DNA of 64,000 nucleotides from Dendrobium chrysotoxum (GCA_019925795.1 CM034307.1:21845197-21909196); one strand, 5' to 3'. Numbered from the stretch's first letter, positions 1 through 11,592 are shown. The notes: generated from the letters alone by a model not told the origin. Translations and numbers: made by a program.

Positions 1-96
1 GAATCTTGATGTAACTTGATAATGTTAAAGTTATCACCTTCTATTATAATCCCTTTGTATTCAAACATCCACCCTTGCATTATCTTCCTAAACGAT
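1..96 (-). pseudogene. L1-type LINE RNase H, part 2 (3' side of the RTE insertion)
   Basis: Read on the minus strand this continues the RNase H domain that breaks off at 3256. The reading frame resumes after the duplicated target at 80-96 and gives the motif GIIIEGDN, the central acidic region of RNase H, which recurs in the related copy at 38579-38803. The domain runs off the left edge. This piece is separated from its other half by the RTE element at 97-3255, so the element was already in place when the RTE copy landed. Assignment rests on the matching motif, the frame continuity and the flanking duplication. Confidence 0.85.
80..96. repeat. Target-site duplication, left copy (RTE copy 1)
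   Basis: ttatcttcctaaacgat at 80-96 matches ttatcttcctcaacgat at 3256-3272, 16 of 17 bases. The two copies bracket the RTE element exactly and fall inside L1 RNase H coding sequence, which reads across the join. Confidence 0.9.
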
Positions 97-126
97 CAAC
101 AACAACAATATCAAGCCTTTGTCCCA

Positions 127-800
127 CTACGTGGGGTCGGCTACATGAATCATTTTTCTCCATTGTGTTCTGTTAAAAGTCAAATTCTCATTTAAATCTA
201 ATAAAAAAAGATCATTTTTAATATTTTCTAGCCAAGTCTTTTTAGGTCTACCTCTACCCTTCTTAACATAAGTCAAATCTAATACCTCTACTTTCCTAAC
301 TGGGTCATCGGAGGGCCGCCTTTTATGTGACCAAACCATCTTAGGCGACTTTCTCTAATCTTATCTTTCACTTGAGCTACTCCAACCTTTTCACGTATAT
401 GCTCATTTCGTATCCTATCTCTAAGGGTAAAGCCACTTATCCACCTGAGCATCCTCATCTCTGCAACACTTAACTTAGTATTATGCTTCTCTTTTAATGG
501 CCAACATTCTGCACAATAAAGCATTGCAGGTCTCACCACCATCTTATAGAATTTTCCCCTAAGTTTGAGGGGAACTTTTCCATTACACAACAAGCCCGAT
601 GCATTCCTCCACGTCAACCATCCAATTTGAATTATATTGATAATATCTCCATCTATTTCACCATCACTCTGAATAATAGATCTAAGATATCTAAAATATG
701 TACTCTTATTAATGACTTGATCGCCCATAATTACATTCCCTCCACTAGGTCTATTATTACTAAAATTACACTCCATATATTCAGTTTTAGATTTACTCAA
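127..800 (-). pseudogene. RTE ORF C-terminal domain
   Basis: Two overlapping frames (288-800 and 127-339) encode the C-terminal region downstream of the polymerase core. Visible family motifs are RNASGLLCNGKVPLKLRGKF, MRMLRWISG, HIREKVG, LRWFGHI and, after a frameshift near 300-330, RGRPKKTWLENI and IHVADPT just before the 3' end. The order and spacing are those of plant RTE elements. The same block is nearly unbroken in the copy at 42881-43336. The function of this domain in target-primed reverse transcription is not well defined. Confidence 0.88.
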
Positions 801-818
801 GTGAAAACCTTTAGACTC

Positions 819-1831
819 TTAGGTTGACCTCCATAATTCAAGTTTACCTTCAACTCCCTCTTTAGTCTTATCAACAAGAAGAATATCATTAGCAAAAAGC
901 ATACGCCAATGTACATCCTCTTGCAAATATTTAGTGAGAACATCCATGACTAAAGCAAAAAGATATGGGCTTAAGGCTGATGCTTGATGTAATCCAACCG
1001 AAATAGGAAAATACTTGGTCAAACCATCTTGTGTTTGAACACAAGTAATAGCTCCTGCATACATATCTTTAATGATTTGAATATAAGCGTTATTAACTCC
1101 TTTATTTCAAGAACTCTCCATAACACTTCTCTTGAAACTTTATCATATGCTTTCTCTAGATCAATAAGTATCATATGTAGATCCTCCTTATTCTCTCTAT
1201 ATTTCTCCATCAAACCTCTCAATAAATGTATGGCTTCCATAGTAGACCTACCCGGCATGAATCCAAAGTGATTTTGAGAAACATTAGTATCACGCTGCAA
1301 TCTACGCTCCATAACTCGCTCCCATAGTTTTAAAATATGGCACATTAACTTAATTCCTCTATAATTAGCACAATCTTGTGCATCACCTTTATTCTTAAAA
1401 ATAAGAATTAACACACTCATTCTCTACTCTTCAGGCATCTTTTTAGTCTTCAAAACAATATTATAAAGTTTAGTAAACCAAGAAATTCCTTCATCTCCAA
1501 AGCATTTTCACACCTCTATTGGAATATCATCAATTGGAATATCATCAGGTCCAACAGCTTTTCCACCATTCATTTTCTTTAAAGCCACTCTAACTTTGGT
1601 TTTACTAATACGCCGATAAAAACATAAATCTTTATTTTCATTTATGGTGCTAAGGTCACTAAAGTTAATCGTATTTTCATATTCTTCATTAAAAAGTTTA
1701 GCAAAATATCTCATCCATCTTTGTTGAATATCATCTTCAAAGAAAATTACTTTTTGATCTTCATCCTTAATACATTTCACTTGAACTAAATTCTTATTAC
1801 TCCTATTTCTTTGCTTGGCTAACTTATACAT
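819..1831 (-). pseudogene. RTE reverse transcriptase domain, catalytic motif altered
   Basis: Three frames (1508-1831, 1019-1420, 819-1064) together cover the RT core. Fingers and palm motifs include NGGKAVGPDDIP, NYRGIKLMCHILKLWERV, GFMPGRSTMEAIHLLR and DLEKAYDKV, which holds the first catalytic Asp. The active-site box, normally F/YxDD, reads FAND at 885-896, so one catalytic Asp is replaced by Asn. Frameshifts separate the blocks. Both the broken frame and the FAND change argue for an inactive copy. Confidence 0.88.
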
Positions 1832-2174
1832 ATATCTTTCTCTTCCTAGTATCTAATCTTTTATATAAATCATTAAAAGTTAAGATCTTTGCATCGCATA
1901 TTACTTTCTTAGATTCCTTACGTGTCTCTTTATATCTTTTCCAATTATTAGAATTTTTATATTTAAACTAAGTTTTATAACAAATCTTTTTATTTTTTAT
2001 CTTTTCTTGCACATTTGAATTCCACCACCAACTATTTTTACTATTAGGAGGAGCTTTTCCCTTTGATACTCCAAGCACATCTTTTGCAATATTCTTAATA
2101 TCACTAGTCACTTTTTCCTACATAACATTAGCATCCTCATATACAGAAAAAATGTTAAGATCTAAAGTTTTACT

Positions 2175-2960
2175 CTAAAAAATATTTTTGGTAATATTCT
2201 TTAAATGCCCCCATCTAATCCTAGAAAATTGTTTTACTTTATTTTTTATTTTGAGCCCCTTTATCTTATTGTCAAAAACTAATAATCGATGTTGGGTACA
2301 TAAATTTTCACTCAGAATAACTTTACAATCTCTACAATCTAAACGATCTAATTTTCTTATAAGAAAATAATCAATCTGAGTTGTACTATATTCATTTTTA
2401 TAAGTGATGAGATGCTCATCTCTTTTCTTAAATAAAGTATTAACAATTAAAAAATCATAAACTAATGAAAAGTCTAATATGGTCTTACCACCTTCATTTG
2501 TCATTCCAATTCCATGACCATCATGAATGCTTTTAAAATCATCTCCTCTCCACCAATATGTCCATTTAAATCTCCTCCAATAAAATTTTTTTTTTGAAGA
2601 GATATCGTTTATATTAATTCTTCTAAGTCATTCTAAAATTTTAATTTTGAACCCATATCCAAACCTACTTGAGGAGCATAAACACTTATAATATTAACAA
2701 TCTTAGCATCAACAACTATCTTTAAAGGTATAATTCTATCTACAATTCTATTAATTTTTATAATATTATCCTTCAAACTCTTATCTATAATCACCCCACA
2801 CCATTTTTAATACGACACCTGCCCAAATACCATAGTTTAAAATCTAAACTATCAATCTCCTTAGCTTTCTCTCAAACCCATTTAGTTTTTTGAATGCACA
2901 AACAATGAATCATAATATCTATTAATTCCATTAATTTTTCTATAAGGGAACCTGTATTCT
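2175..2960 (-). pseudogene. RTE apurinic-type endonuclease domain
   Basis: The open part (2175-2504) shows the C-terminal half of the RTE endonuclease: GGKTILDFSLVYDFLIVNT, YSTTQIDYFLIR and QHRLLV. The TQIDY motif carries the conserved Asp, and QHRLL corresponds to the SDH-like region of this family. Further 5' toward 2960 the sequence is interrupted by stops, though endonuclease-like segments can still be followed. This domain nicks target DNA to prime reverse transcription. Confidence 0.82.
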
Positions 2961-3255
2961 AAGTTCCTATCCTAATTTTAGTTTCATGGACTAGCTTCTT
3001 TGCCCACATCCGTCCTTGGTGTGGGTACCTTTACTTATTTAACACTGCACCCGGGCGCCGGTGCAGCGGCCCTTGCACACTTGTCGCTGTATTCAGGCCA
3101 TACAACGCGTTACTTCCAGAGAACGCCCTAGCATTAATACAATATATTAAAGGATTCATGTCATGATTATTAGACAAGTTTTACGCTGGTCGTCGACTAC
3201 CTAATGCAACCCTCCACTTTTCTCATCCAGGACTTGGGACCTGGCAACGGCAGTG

Positions 3256-3272
3256 TTATCTTCCTCAACGAT
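3256..3272. repeat. Target-site duplication, right copy (RTE copy 1)
   Basis: Right-hand partner of 80-96, with one mismatch (a to c). It marks the 5' boundary of the RTE insertion at 3255/3256. Confidence 0.9.
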
Positions 3273-3916
3273 TGAATAGCCAAAAATTCCATCTGAGATA
3301 TATCCCGATGTAAGCAACTAAATCCAAACGCCAACAAAAATCTTCCTTTACTATCTCTGAATAATCCTCCGATTCCATCTTTATAAGATCTTAACAAAGA
3401 TGTATCAATGTTAACTTTAATCCATTCAGGAGGAGGGTGCCAATGATTATTATGCAGCTGTGAGAGTTGACTAACACCCCAGTGTCCCATAATGGAACTA
3501 ATTTGAGGTGAAATAGAATAACTAACTACATTAGCAGCTATTCCCATTGAACTATCCTCAGAGCCTCCATGCTTAACTTTATTTCTACTCTTCCATGATA
3601 AATAAACAGTTCTACAATACATATTAGCAATACATGAATTTTTACGTGCTAACCTTTCCAAACCCACGCAACATTCAGCAAAGGATAAGAAAATAGGAAT
3701 ATGAAAGCCCCAATTATTAAGATTTTCAATTACTTGAACAAGTTTCAAGCATTCTACTGCAATATGCTGCAAATTTTCAATTGCTTGGCATCCTCTAGGA
3801 CAAACATTAGTATCCAGTAATCTTCTATACATAAGAAAATCATTTAAAGGAATAACATTTCTGAATAACCGCCACCAAAAGAACTCCACACGTAGTTTGA
3901 GCTTTAGTTTCTTCAC
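3256..3916 (-). pseudogene. L1 zf-RVT domain and N-terminal half of RNase H
   Basis: The frame begins with KVKKLKLK-type residues and the zf-RVT signature: FFWWRLFRNVIPLNDFL, then NVCPRGC, HIAVEC with the Cys/His spacing of the family. RNase H starts at about residue 165 with VNIDTSLL (first catalytic Asp) and GIGGLFRDSKGRFLLAFG, then the second acidic region MEFLAIQSLRKI, where the RTE copy interrupts it. The last residues of this frame, up to 3197, belong to the inserted element. Confidence 0.9.
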
Positions 3917-3957
3917 CCATTTCCAATAATTGTATTACGTATCTTATGTATCTTCTT

Positions 3958-4702
3958 TCAATGAAGCCTCAAAAGCCAAAGTAGAAATTGATTTCCTAGA
4001 AATTTGTCTTTTAAGATCCATCTGATCAACCAAAAATTTGGAAAAATATTAATTTGTTGTATAAGCTTAACCAACTGCACCCCAAATAATTTCTTCAGCT
4101 CTACCTCGTTCCATTCACCATCAGCTAGTAATTTATCAACTGTTTTGTCCAGATCTTCAAAATCCATTGCAAACGTAGGCCATTTATCAATACTTCTATC
4201 AAGAATCCATGCATCCTTTAAGATATTAATTGATATACCTGAAGAAACCTTTCATCTCACATTTGGTTGAAGATATTTAGCTCCATTTACAACAATTTTC
4301 CATGAAGAAGAACAACCTCTCTTAATCTTAGGATTCCAAACATCTCTCCCATATTTAATAATCAGATTTTTGTTAAGAAGAGAATAAAATTCCATGGTAG
4401 TCTTGCTCTCAAAGGTCCCACTTTGCCTACGGCTGAATGAATACCACGACTCCCTTACTTTTTGCATTACAAAGCACATCCCAAGCAACATAATGAAGTC
4501 CTTGTTTGCCATTTTGCTTATGCCAAATGAAATTCCTGCACATTTTATCTAAATCATTCAATAATCCCATAGAAACTAATGAATGAGTTGATAGAAAAAT
4601 TGGAAGAGAAAGAAATGCAGTTTTAACAAGAATAATTTTGCCAGCTAAAGAAATAAATCTATCTCCCCAATTATTCATTCTATTCAAAGCCTTCTCCATC
4701 AT
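3958..4702 (-). pseudogene. L1 reverse transcriptase thumb and connection region
   Basis: Three short frames (4427-4702, 4252-4512, 3958-4167) carry motifs found after the polymerase core of plant L1 elements: NNWGDRFISLAGKIILVK, FLSLPIFLSTHSL, FIWHKQNGKQGLHYVAWDVL, and further on YGRDVWNPKIKRGCSSSWK. They are joined by frameshifts. The order matches the intact family, so this is one decayed coding region. Confidence 0.85.
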
Positions 4703-4897
4703 ATTCTGAAAATCTGAAACAACAAGTCTTCACAGTGCAATCTTCACACCAAGATAATTCATTTCATTAATTGCATTGAACCACACACTACATGATAAAT
4801 GTTTTTTTTCTTCTTTTAACAGATTTATCAGATAAAATAAAGGATTTATCTTCATCTACAAAAATTATCCACTATGTTCTTCATCTTCTTCACACTT

Positions 4898-6094
4898 TTA
4901 GTATTTGGTTAAAAAAAAGAGTATCATCTGCGTAGTGTAGATGAGATATTCTTTGTGCATTTGGAGCAATTTTAATCCCAACCTTACTACCTCTTTGAAG
5001 AAAAGCATTTGATAAAAATTGTGAACATAAAATAAATAAGGAAATAGGGGACATCTTTGTCTAAATCCACTGTTTGCTTCAATCCAATTGGAATTACTAC
5101 CATTAACCAAGATAGAGAATCTTGGATCCGCAACACACTCCATTATAAGATTCGAAAATTTGATTGGAAACCCAAAATGCTCTAAGATTTGTCTTAAAGT
5201 GGGCCACCCCATACTATCATAAGCTTGTTCCATATCAATTTTGACCACCAAGAAGCCTTTTTTGGATTTAGAAAATCTGAATTTATTAAACAGTTCTTGA
5301 GCAAGTAACACATGATCCGATAATGAACACTCTTTCACAAATGTAGCTTGGTCTTCAGAAATAAGTTTAGGAATAACAACTTTCATCCTATTTAGCAACA
5401 TTTTAGCCACAATCTTGAAAATATACTTACAAAGGCTAATGGGCCTAAAATTAGATGGAACCAAAGCATTATGAACCTTCGGGATGAGAACAATTAAGGT
5501 TTCCTTCCACTCAGCACACATCTTTCCAGTAATAAAAAAATTGTTAATAGGCTTCCAAACATCTTCCTCAATAATGCTCAAATAATCCTTAATGAAAGAG
5601 TAAGTGATCCCATCAAAACCTAGTGATTTATTGCTTCCCAACTGTTTAACCACCTCAAAGACTTCCTCCTTGGAGAATTTAGCTCCCAATAAAAATCTGT
5701 CACAGTCATCCAGAACATTCATCGGTGAAGGCCAACCATGAAGCAAACAACTTCTATCCCTCCATTTATTCTTGAAGAAATTAAAAAAAAATTCTTCAAT
5801 ACCTCTCTGATCTTCAACCATTCTCCCATTGCAATCTTTGATTTGATTAACCCAATTCCCATTTCTTCTAGCACTTGCAAATTCATGGAAAAACTTAGAA
5901 TTGGCATCACCCTCTTCAATCCATTTAATTTTAGCCCGTTGCCTCCACCAAGTGCATAACCGAGCAAGAGTAACATTCAACTCATTAACCTTATTTCTCA
6001 ACAAAAATAACTTATCTTCAGAGAGACCACCTGCTGACGACTCCTCCATTTGCAGATCCAAAATCTCCTTTTTAAGACATTCCTTCAACACCAT
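4898..6094 (-). pseudogene. L1 ORF2 reverse transcriptase core
   Basis: A 398-residue open stretch covers the linker and RT fingers and palm: QRAKIKWIEEGDANSKFFH, SNKSLGFDGITYSFIKDY, LIVLIPKV, NFRPISLCKYIFKIVAKML, the catalytic-Asp motif KIDMEQAYDSMGW, and GFRQRCPLFPYLF. The active-site YADD is still present at 4923-4934 but in another frame, so one frameshift separates it from the rest. This is the longest open frame in the window and the least damaged part of the element. Confidence 0.92.
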
Positions 6095-7010
6095 GAAGTC
6101 TTTAAGTTTTGATTTACTCTAATAGTATAATGCTCCCAAAGATCTTTTAAATTTTTATTGAGGATTTTAGCATCATTACCCACAACACATTTCCTCCAAG
6201 ATTTCAAAACAGTGGCCGAAGAAGCTTGATACGAAGCCCACACATCTTCAAATCTAATTATCCTATTGCGTTGAATGTTAGAAACCATAAGATTTAACAT
6301 AATAGGACAATGATCCAAAGCAATTCTAGTCAGATGCCTCACCACCGTCAAATGAACAACATTGCTAGCATTTGAATTCAATAAGCACCTATCCAACCTT
6401 TCCAAAATACGAGCACTTCGTTCCTTGTTGTTACATCATGTGAATTTAGGACCCATAACACCTACTTCATGGTAATCAGTATTAGTCATAAAGATCTTCA
6501 TCTCTTGAGGCCCTTGAGAAAAAATAAATAAAATACAACTGAAATATCCTCCCACAACAAGAAGGATTCTCTTTAGAAGAATACAACTCAAGCTTATTTC
6601 ACAAATCTCTTCTTTTATAATTATTCTCACTCCCATACACAGTAGAAATCATCCAGACACCTTTATTTAGAACATTTAGCTCCCCAATCACAAATTGTAA
6701 AGAAGCTTCGATCATAGAGAACTAAGCAATATCTAATCTCCACAATACAAGAATACCACCCGACATTCCGTCATAAGGAAACTGAAAAAAAATTCTCAAT
6801 CTACTCCAATGAGCCTATTTACCTCCACTCTATCAATGGAAGATAATTTAGTCTCCACTAACCCAACAAAAAACACACCAAAATCTTTCACAAACTCTTT
6901 TAAGTATAGAGAAGCCTCCCTCATTCTAGCTCCTCAATAATTCCAAAAAGTAATGGCTGACGTTATTATTTTATAGGGGAAGGCCCCCCACTCCTTTCTT
7001 TATTCATCAC
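6085..7010 (-). pseudogene. L1 ORF2 endonuclease domain
   Basis: The N-terminus is visible near 6920-6950 as W-N-Y-stop-G-A-R followed by FFVGLVETK, corresponding to the WNCRG and ETK start of plant L1 endonucleases. The C-terminal end shows FT-stop-CNNKERSARILERLD and DHCPIML, where the Asp and His of the SDH-type catalytic motif survive. A TGA stands where the family has Trp. The region between is interrupted by stops. The domain would nick the target strand. Confidence 0.85.
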
Positions 7011-7037
7011 ATCAAATCTCCTATTTCTAGGAAGAAT

Positions 7038-8946
7038 CTACACCGGACCTAAGGACTTAAGTTCATTATAAAGCCTTATTTTAACAACATCAGAACTCCC
7101 TTCTTCTGAACCATCAACGCCAGAAGCCTTAGGCTCTTTGCCCTTATTAAGCCCAATCTTAGCATCAACTTTATCTTCCAATCCAGCACAATCTCCCACT
7201 AACTCCTCACCAATCACTCCCTCATCATTAATTTCCTTTAAAACATTAAATTTGTTTACCTCAATAGGAATTAAAGATGGATTAGAAAGAGAATTTATAC
7301 CCGAAACCATTTGCATAGCAGAACCCTTCAAACTATCCATCATTAGATAACTTTTGCTTGAGGAATGATCTAAGACAGCTTCTTCCACAGCAGATTTAAC
7401 CACACTATCATTCTTTATAACTCCACTGTTCACACGGCCTGTACATTATTCACTTTGTCTGCAACACCATCTAAAAGAGTCTTCACAGAATTCTTTAACA
7501 TGAACTTTTTCGGAAATCCACCTCCATTTAAATTTCTAGTAGAAGCTTTAAATATATTCCTACCATTATTGACATGAATCCACGGCCCATATTTAGAATT
7601 TCTTTCAACATCAACAGGAATGTTAACTTCATCATCAACTACAGCAGAACTAGATTTAATAGCATCAGATGAACCTTCTTTAACTTTTGAACTGATCTTC
7701 AAACATTCATTCTTTTTATGACCGATCCTACCACACTTGAAGCAGAAAGTAGAAATCTTTTCATATTCAATCTTCTAAAAGAAACGGCTTGAAAGACCTT
7801 CAACACATACACCCAACGAAAAGTTGACTATCTAGCATAATATGAACACATACTCTAGCATATTCTCTCTTTCCCCGTTGAAACATGTTATCATCTAACA
7901 TTAAAGGTATTCCAAGCTTTGAAGCTATTCTGATAACATTTATCTCATCCCAACATTGCATTGGGAGATGGGGCATTCTAAGCCAAACATGTGATGAAAT
8001 TCCCTTTAAAGATGCAGGTGTAAAATTTGGAGACCACTTGTCAAGACCTATAATATGCCCACTCACATACCAAGGTCCACCACTAACAACAGCTTCCAAA
8101 GCTTTTGTAGATTGAAAAGAACATAGAATCCACTCTAATCAAAGAATTGTTAGATGAAATTGACCAAAGTGATTCCACTGACGTCGTAATTTAGAACTAA
8201 TCATATGAAAATGAATATTTTTCTAAAAAACTTTAACAACTAACGCATTTTGCAGTTTTTGTGCATTAGCCAACTCATTCTGAACATGAAGTTTTATTGC
8301 CTTCCCATTATCTGTCAACATTGAATCCAGATTAGAATTCACAATTTTAATATTAGGACGTTTTTTCCCAGATATAGGAATATCCTGCTGCTCCCTTATA
8401 ACATCTACCTTGTTAACTCCATTAATAAAACTGACACATTCAACGACATTTTGATAATTAGCTGAAGCCTTATTATCAATATTAAGGTTACACAGATCTT
8501 TTGATTCTAATTTAACAACTTTAGCATTAGATTCCAACTCTTCTTTTAATCCAGACATCGAATTTAAATTACCAAATCTATTAACAAAAATTTTTATACC
8601 CGAAGACGATGAAGCTTCAGAATCATTAGCTCCCTTAAAAACTTTATCCCTGAATTTAAAACCCTCAGAAGAATGAGGACTTTTAAAGACCTTGTCAGCA
8701 ACCACATCCTTTCCTTTGCCAGCAATAGGTACATCTTCTTTACGAATGAAGACGATCCCTCCTTAATCACCAAAGGAGCTTCCTTTACATTTCTTCTTCT
8801 ATTTCCACCAAAAGAAGATCCAGCTGAACCTAGGAACAGATGACATTCTTTCAAACCTTCAATTATTTTGCAACCAACTTGACCTAAAGGCCTTCTGATA
8901 CGCCAGAACGACAGCTGTAGATGGCCGACGACCATTTGCCGCCATA
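7038..8946 (-). pseudogene. L1 ORF1-like protein: DUF4283 domain and CCHC zinc knuckle
   Basis: The frame begins at about 8946 with MAANGRRPSTAVVLAYQKAF and shifts after about 28 codons. Further on, 7800-8099 encodes EAVVSGGPWYVSGHIIGLDKW and a WLRMPHLPMQCWDE motif, typical of DUF4283. A CCHC knuckle follows at 7703-7744, CFKCGRIGHKKNEC. The tail to 7038 is Ser- and Glu-rich. DUF4283 plus CCHC upstream of an L1 ORF2 is the usual ORF1 layout in plants, where the protein binds the element RNA. Frame breaks occur at least three times. Confidence 0.85.
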
Positions 8947-9058
8947 ATAGAGTAGGATGAATTTTAACAAATGGATATCTTTTAGGACATCTAAAAGTTA
9001 AGTATTTTAATTTTTAAATGTCATGAGGAGAGATCATTTGTTTTAATTAAAATGATTT

Positions 9059-10915
9059 ACTTAGAGTTTTGGTCTAAGAAGGGGTGTCCAACATATAACT
9101 TTAGGCTAAGTGTTGGAAGATTCTTCTTAGCTTTTGGAGCTAAGGATGAGGAATGTAGGAATCCAACATGTAGCTTTTGGGTTAAATATTGTAGAGTTCT
9201 CTTTAGCATTTGGAGTTAAAAAGATGGGAAATCTCCTACAACTTTGAGGTTGGTGGAGAAAGAGAGGAAACTTATAGCTTTTGTGCTAAGATGATAAATC
9301 TTCCAAGGCTTTTGGAGCCCATAGAAGTGAGGGAACCCTTGTAATTTTGGGTCACAAGTCATAGAGCAACTATTGAACTTTGTGTTCAATAATGCAAGAT
9401 GATCTGTCTGATTTGGTTAGTCAAACAAGAAAGGATGGCATGTAGGTGTAGACTACAAGTCATGAAGGATTCTTTAGTGTCCAAAGAAAGGAGTTCATTC
9501 ATCCAACGTTTGGTTAAAAGAATGAAGGAGAAATATAATGTTGATTTGTATGTTTGAGATAGACTTATTTGTTGATCAACAAATGAGTGATTTTTGTGTG
9601 GATTTGATTCACTTAACGTGGGTTGGGTGAAGAACGGAATCTCATACAACTTTTGAGTTGTAGAAGGATTGAAGGAAAATGCAACTTGTGGGTTGCAAAG
9701 TCACCAATGTTCTTTGAACATTTTTGTATTCGAAGAGAGGACTTTATCTTTCCAACTTGGGTTGGAATGATGAATTGGAGATAGGGACTTTGATTCCTAT
9801 ACTTGACGAAATTACTTGTTGATTTTGGCTCAACAAATAAATTGGTCTCAGTGTATGTTTGATTCACTCGACATGGGTCAAGCGAATGTAGGAACTTCCT
9901 ACAACTCTTAAGCTGTAGGAAGAGGGATTTCTCTATAATTTTGGTTTGTAGAAAAGAAAGGAGAAAAATGCAACCTATGTGTTACAAATTCATGAACACT
10001 CTTTGAACATTTGGTGTTCAAAGAGAAGGTGTACACTTTCCTAATTTGGGTGAGGAGAATGAAAGAATTTTCCACAACTTTTAAGTTGTGGAAAGAGAGA
10101 TGCAATATGCAACTTTGAGGTTGCAAATTGGAGGATGAATCATTGAATTTTGCTTTCAAAGAAGCATGACTATTTACCAAATTTATGTTAGGTAAATAGG
10201 GCAGAACAACATGCAACTTAGATTTTGCAACTTGGAGGAATTTCTTTGAGCATTTGGTGTTCAAAGAAGGAGATATACACTTACTTAATTTAGGCTAAGT
10301 GAATGGAGAAGGAAGACTAGGATTTGGATCCTAAGTCTAGAACGTTATGTTCATTTGTTGATCTTATGCTCTAACAAGTGAAATAAAAGAACTTAGAGTT
10401 GGGTTCTAAGTTCAAGATCCTCATGCAATAATGTTGTTGTAGTTTTGGAGGACTTCAAGTTAGCATACATGAAGTGAGAAAAGGTGTTTGATTTGATGTT
10501 TCAACAAACAAGGGGGTGGATAATATAGAATTTGGTTCTAAGATCCAAGGACTCATGTAATGATATATTTGAAGGCTTGAGGAACCTCAAATCATCATTC
10601 ATGAGAGAAAGGAGGCGTTCATTTGCTAATTTTGTGTTATCAGCAAATGAAAAGGGGACTTAAGTTTTTTTCCTAAAGTCTTGATGATTTATGTAATGAA
10701 ATGTTTGGAGTCCTGGGGAAGATCCAAATATCATACATAAAAGACAAGTGCATCGAAAGTGAGCTCTCAATGTGTACCAAGACTCATGCAATGAAGTGTT
10801 CGGAGTGTTGAGATGTTTCAAATTATTCATGCACAAGAGGGATGGATGAATATTTGTTGATTTTGGGCATCAACAAATAAATAAATTTGATGAACCTAGG
10901 ATTTGACCCTAAGAT
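9059..10915. repeat. Dense array of short imperfect hairpins
   Basis: About 1.85 kb holds some 25-30 short inverted repeats, roughly one per 50-70 bp. The arms are 5-12 bp and differ from one hairpin to the next, while the loops are alike and T/G-rich (ttttgg, tttgggt, tttggtg). Examples: cttagagttttggtctaag (9060-9078), gcaacttgtgggttgc (9681-9696), tccaacttgggttgga (9751-9766), ccacaacttttaagttgtgg (10072-10091). There is no long open frame. It lies between the L1 start and the gypsy gag and may be the leader or LTR of that gypsy element; this is inference. Confidence 0.6.
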
Positions 10916-10919
10916 TTTC

Positions 10920-11290
10920 TTGTGTTCTTTTGGCCTCTTTAGAGATTATTTGGAAACCTCCATGTGAGCTCTTAGAGCAACAAGCTGTTAGGTCGGTTCT
11001 CACTGAATCGGTCCAGCCGGCCCAAGGTGGGCCGGCTTATGTATATAGGAGGCTGACCAAGCATATCCGCCCTCTAGGAATTGCCGCCCATGATTCTAAT
11101 GGACCCCACTAGGAAATCCATTAAGGAACGAGGGGGCAGCTTGGGTTGGAGGGAAATTTTGAATTAGGTATTTGAATTAATGTATTAAATAGGAAGAGAT
11201 GTTTAGGGTTAGGGTTATTTGATAAATTGTGACTGATTTGGTGTCTTTGGTTCTTGGTGTGGTGGGACCTAGGGCGTTATCGGGGTACCA
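10920..11290. other. Leader-like stretch before the gypsy gag
   Basis: No gene is seen here. It contains a GC-rich palindrome at 11016-11039 (arms agccggccca and tgggccggct) and otherwise unremarkable sequence, leading into gag-like codons from about 11292. Confidence 0.5.
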
Positions 11291-11291
11291 A

Positions 11292-11587
11292 TGGAGAGAT
11301 GTGAGGAGGCCAATACGAAGTTGGAGAGAGTTTAAGGAATGCTTATTGGAACGTTTTTGAACTGGCAGTGGAGGTGACTTCTATGAGCAGTTCTTTGTAC
11401 TAGTGCATGAAGGATCAGTGGAAGATTATCGTGAGAGAATTGAGCACTTGGCCATTCGAGTGGAGCGGCTATAGGAGACTTCTTTGGAGGGTAATTTCAT
11501 GAAGGAATTCAAATCAAAGACCAGAGCCGCAGTGAGGGTCATGAGGCCTCGTGACTTGGGAGAGGCAATGGAACTGACACAACTAGT
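11292..11587 (+). pseudogene. Ty3/gypsy gag, 5' part
   Basis: The plus strand reads WRREF-type gag codons with three stops: FKECLLERF, YEQFFVLVHEGSVEDYRERI, then EFKSKTRAAVRVMRPRDL and GEAMEL. The block with EGSVEDYRERF-like residues followed by RPRDLEEAM-like residues is characteristic of the capsid region of plant Ty3/gypsy elements. It breaks at 11587 where a tandem-LTR element is inserted, and resumes at 16276. Which gypsy lineage it belongs to cannot be settled. Confidence 0.8.
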
Positions 11588-11592
11588 GTAGG
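11588..11592. repeat. 5-bp target-site duplication, left (gtagg)
   Basis: gtagg at 11588-11592 is repeated at 16271-16275, directly flanking the TG...CA ends of the inserted LTR element. Five base pairs is the standard LTR-retrotransposon duplication. Confidence 0.9.

Larger units (their letters stand above)
97..3255 (-). mobile_element. RTE-type non-LTR retrotransposon, copy 1, complete span, decayed
   Basis: Minus-strand LINE of 3159 bp. The 3' end reads gccgaccccacgtagtggga followed by a short TTG-rich tail, the usual 3' signature of plant RTE elements, instead of poly(A). In order from 5' to 3' it carries endonuclease (about 2960-2175), reverse transcriptase (1831-819) and the conserved C-terminal domain with RGRPKKTWLENI (800-127). 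Ends are fixed by a 17-bp TSD (80-96, 3256-3272). The 5' end resembles that of the copy at 35380-35446, so the element is probably full length. Several frameshifts and stops break the frame, so it is inactive. It sits inside an L1-type LINE of the same orientation. Confidence 0.92.
3256..8950 (-). mobile_element. L1-type LINE with RNase H (plant lineage), decayed
   Basis: A minus-strand non-LTR element reads from ORF1 (8946-7038) through endonuclease (7010-6085), reverse transcriptase (6094-4252), zf-RVT and RNase H (3916-3256), continuing at 96-1. The order ORF1, EN, RT, zf-RVT, RNase H is that of plant L1 elements that carry a C-terminal RNase H. Two further 3' ends of related elements lie at 38431-40050 and 40673-41672. 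Many frameshifts and stops are present. The 5' end is put near 8950, where the ORF1 frame starts; no TSD was found because the 3' end is outside the window. Confidence 0.9.

Noticed and set aside
10903..11112. 69-residue plus-strand ORF
   Set aside because: Spans a GC-rich palindrome in the gypsy leader; no family motif, short, no supporting context.
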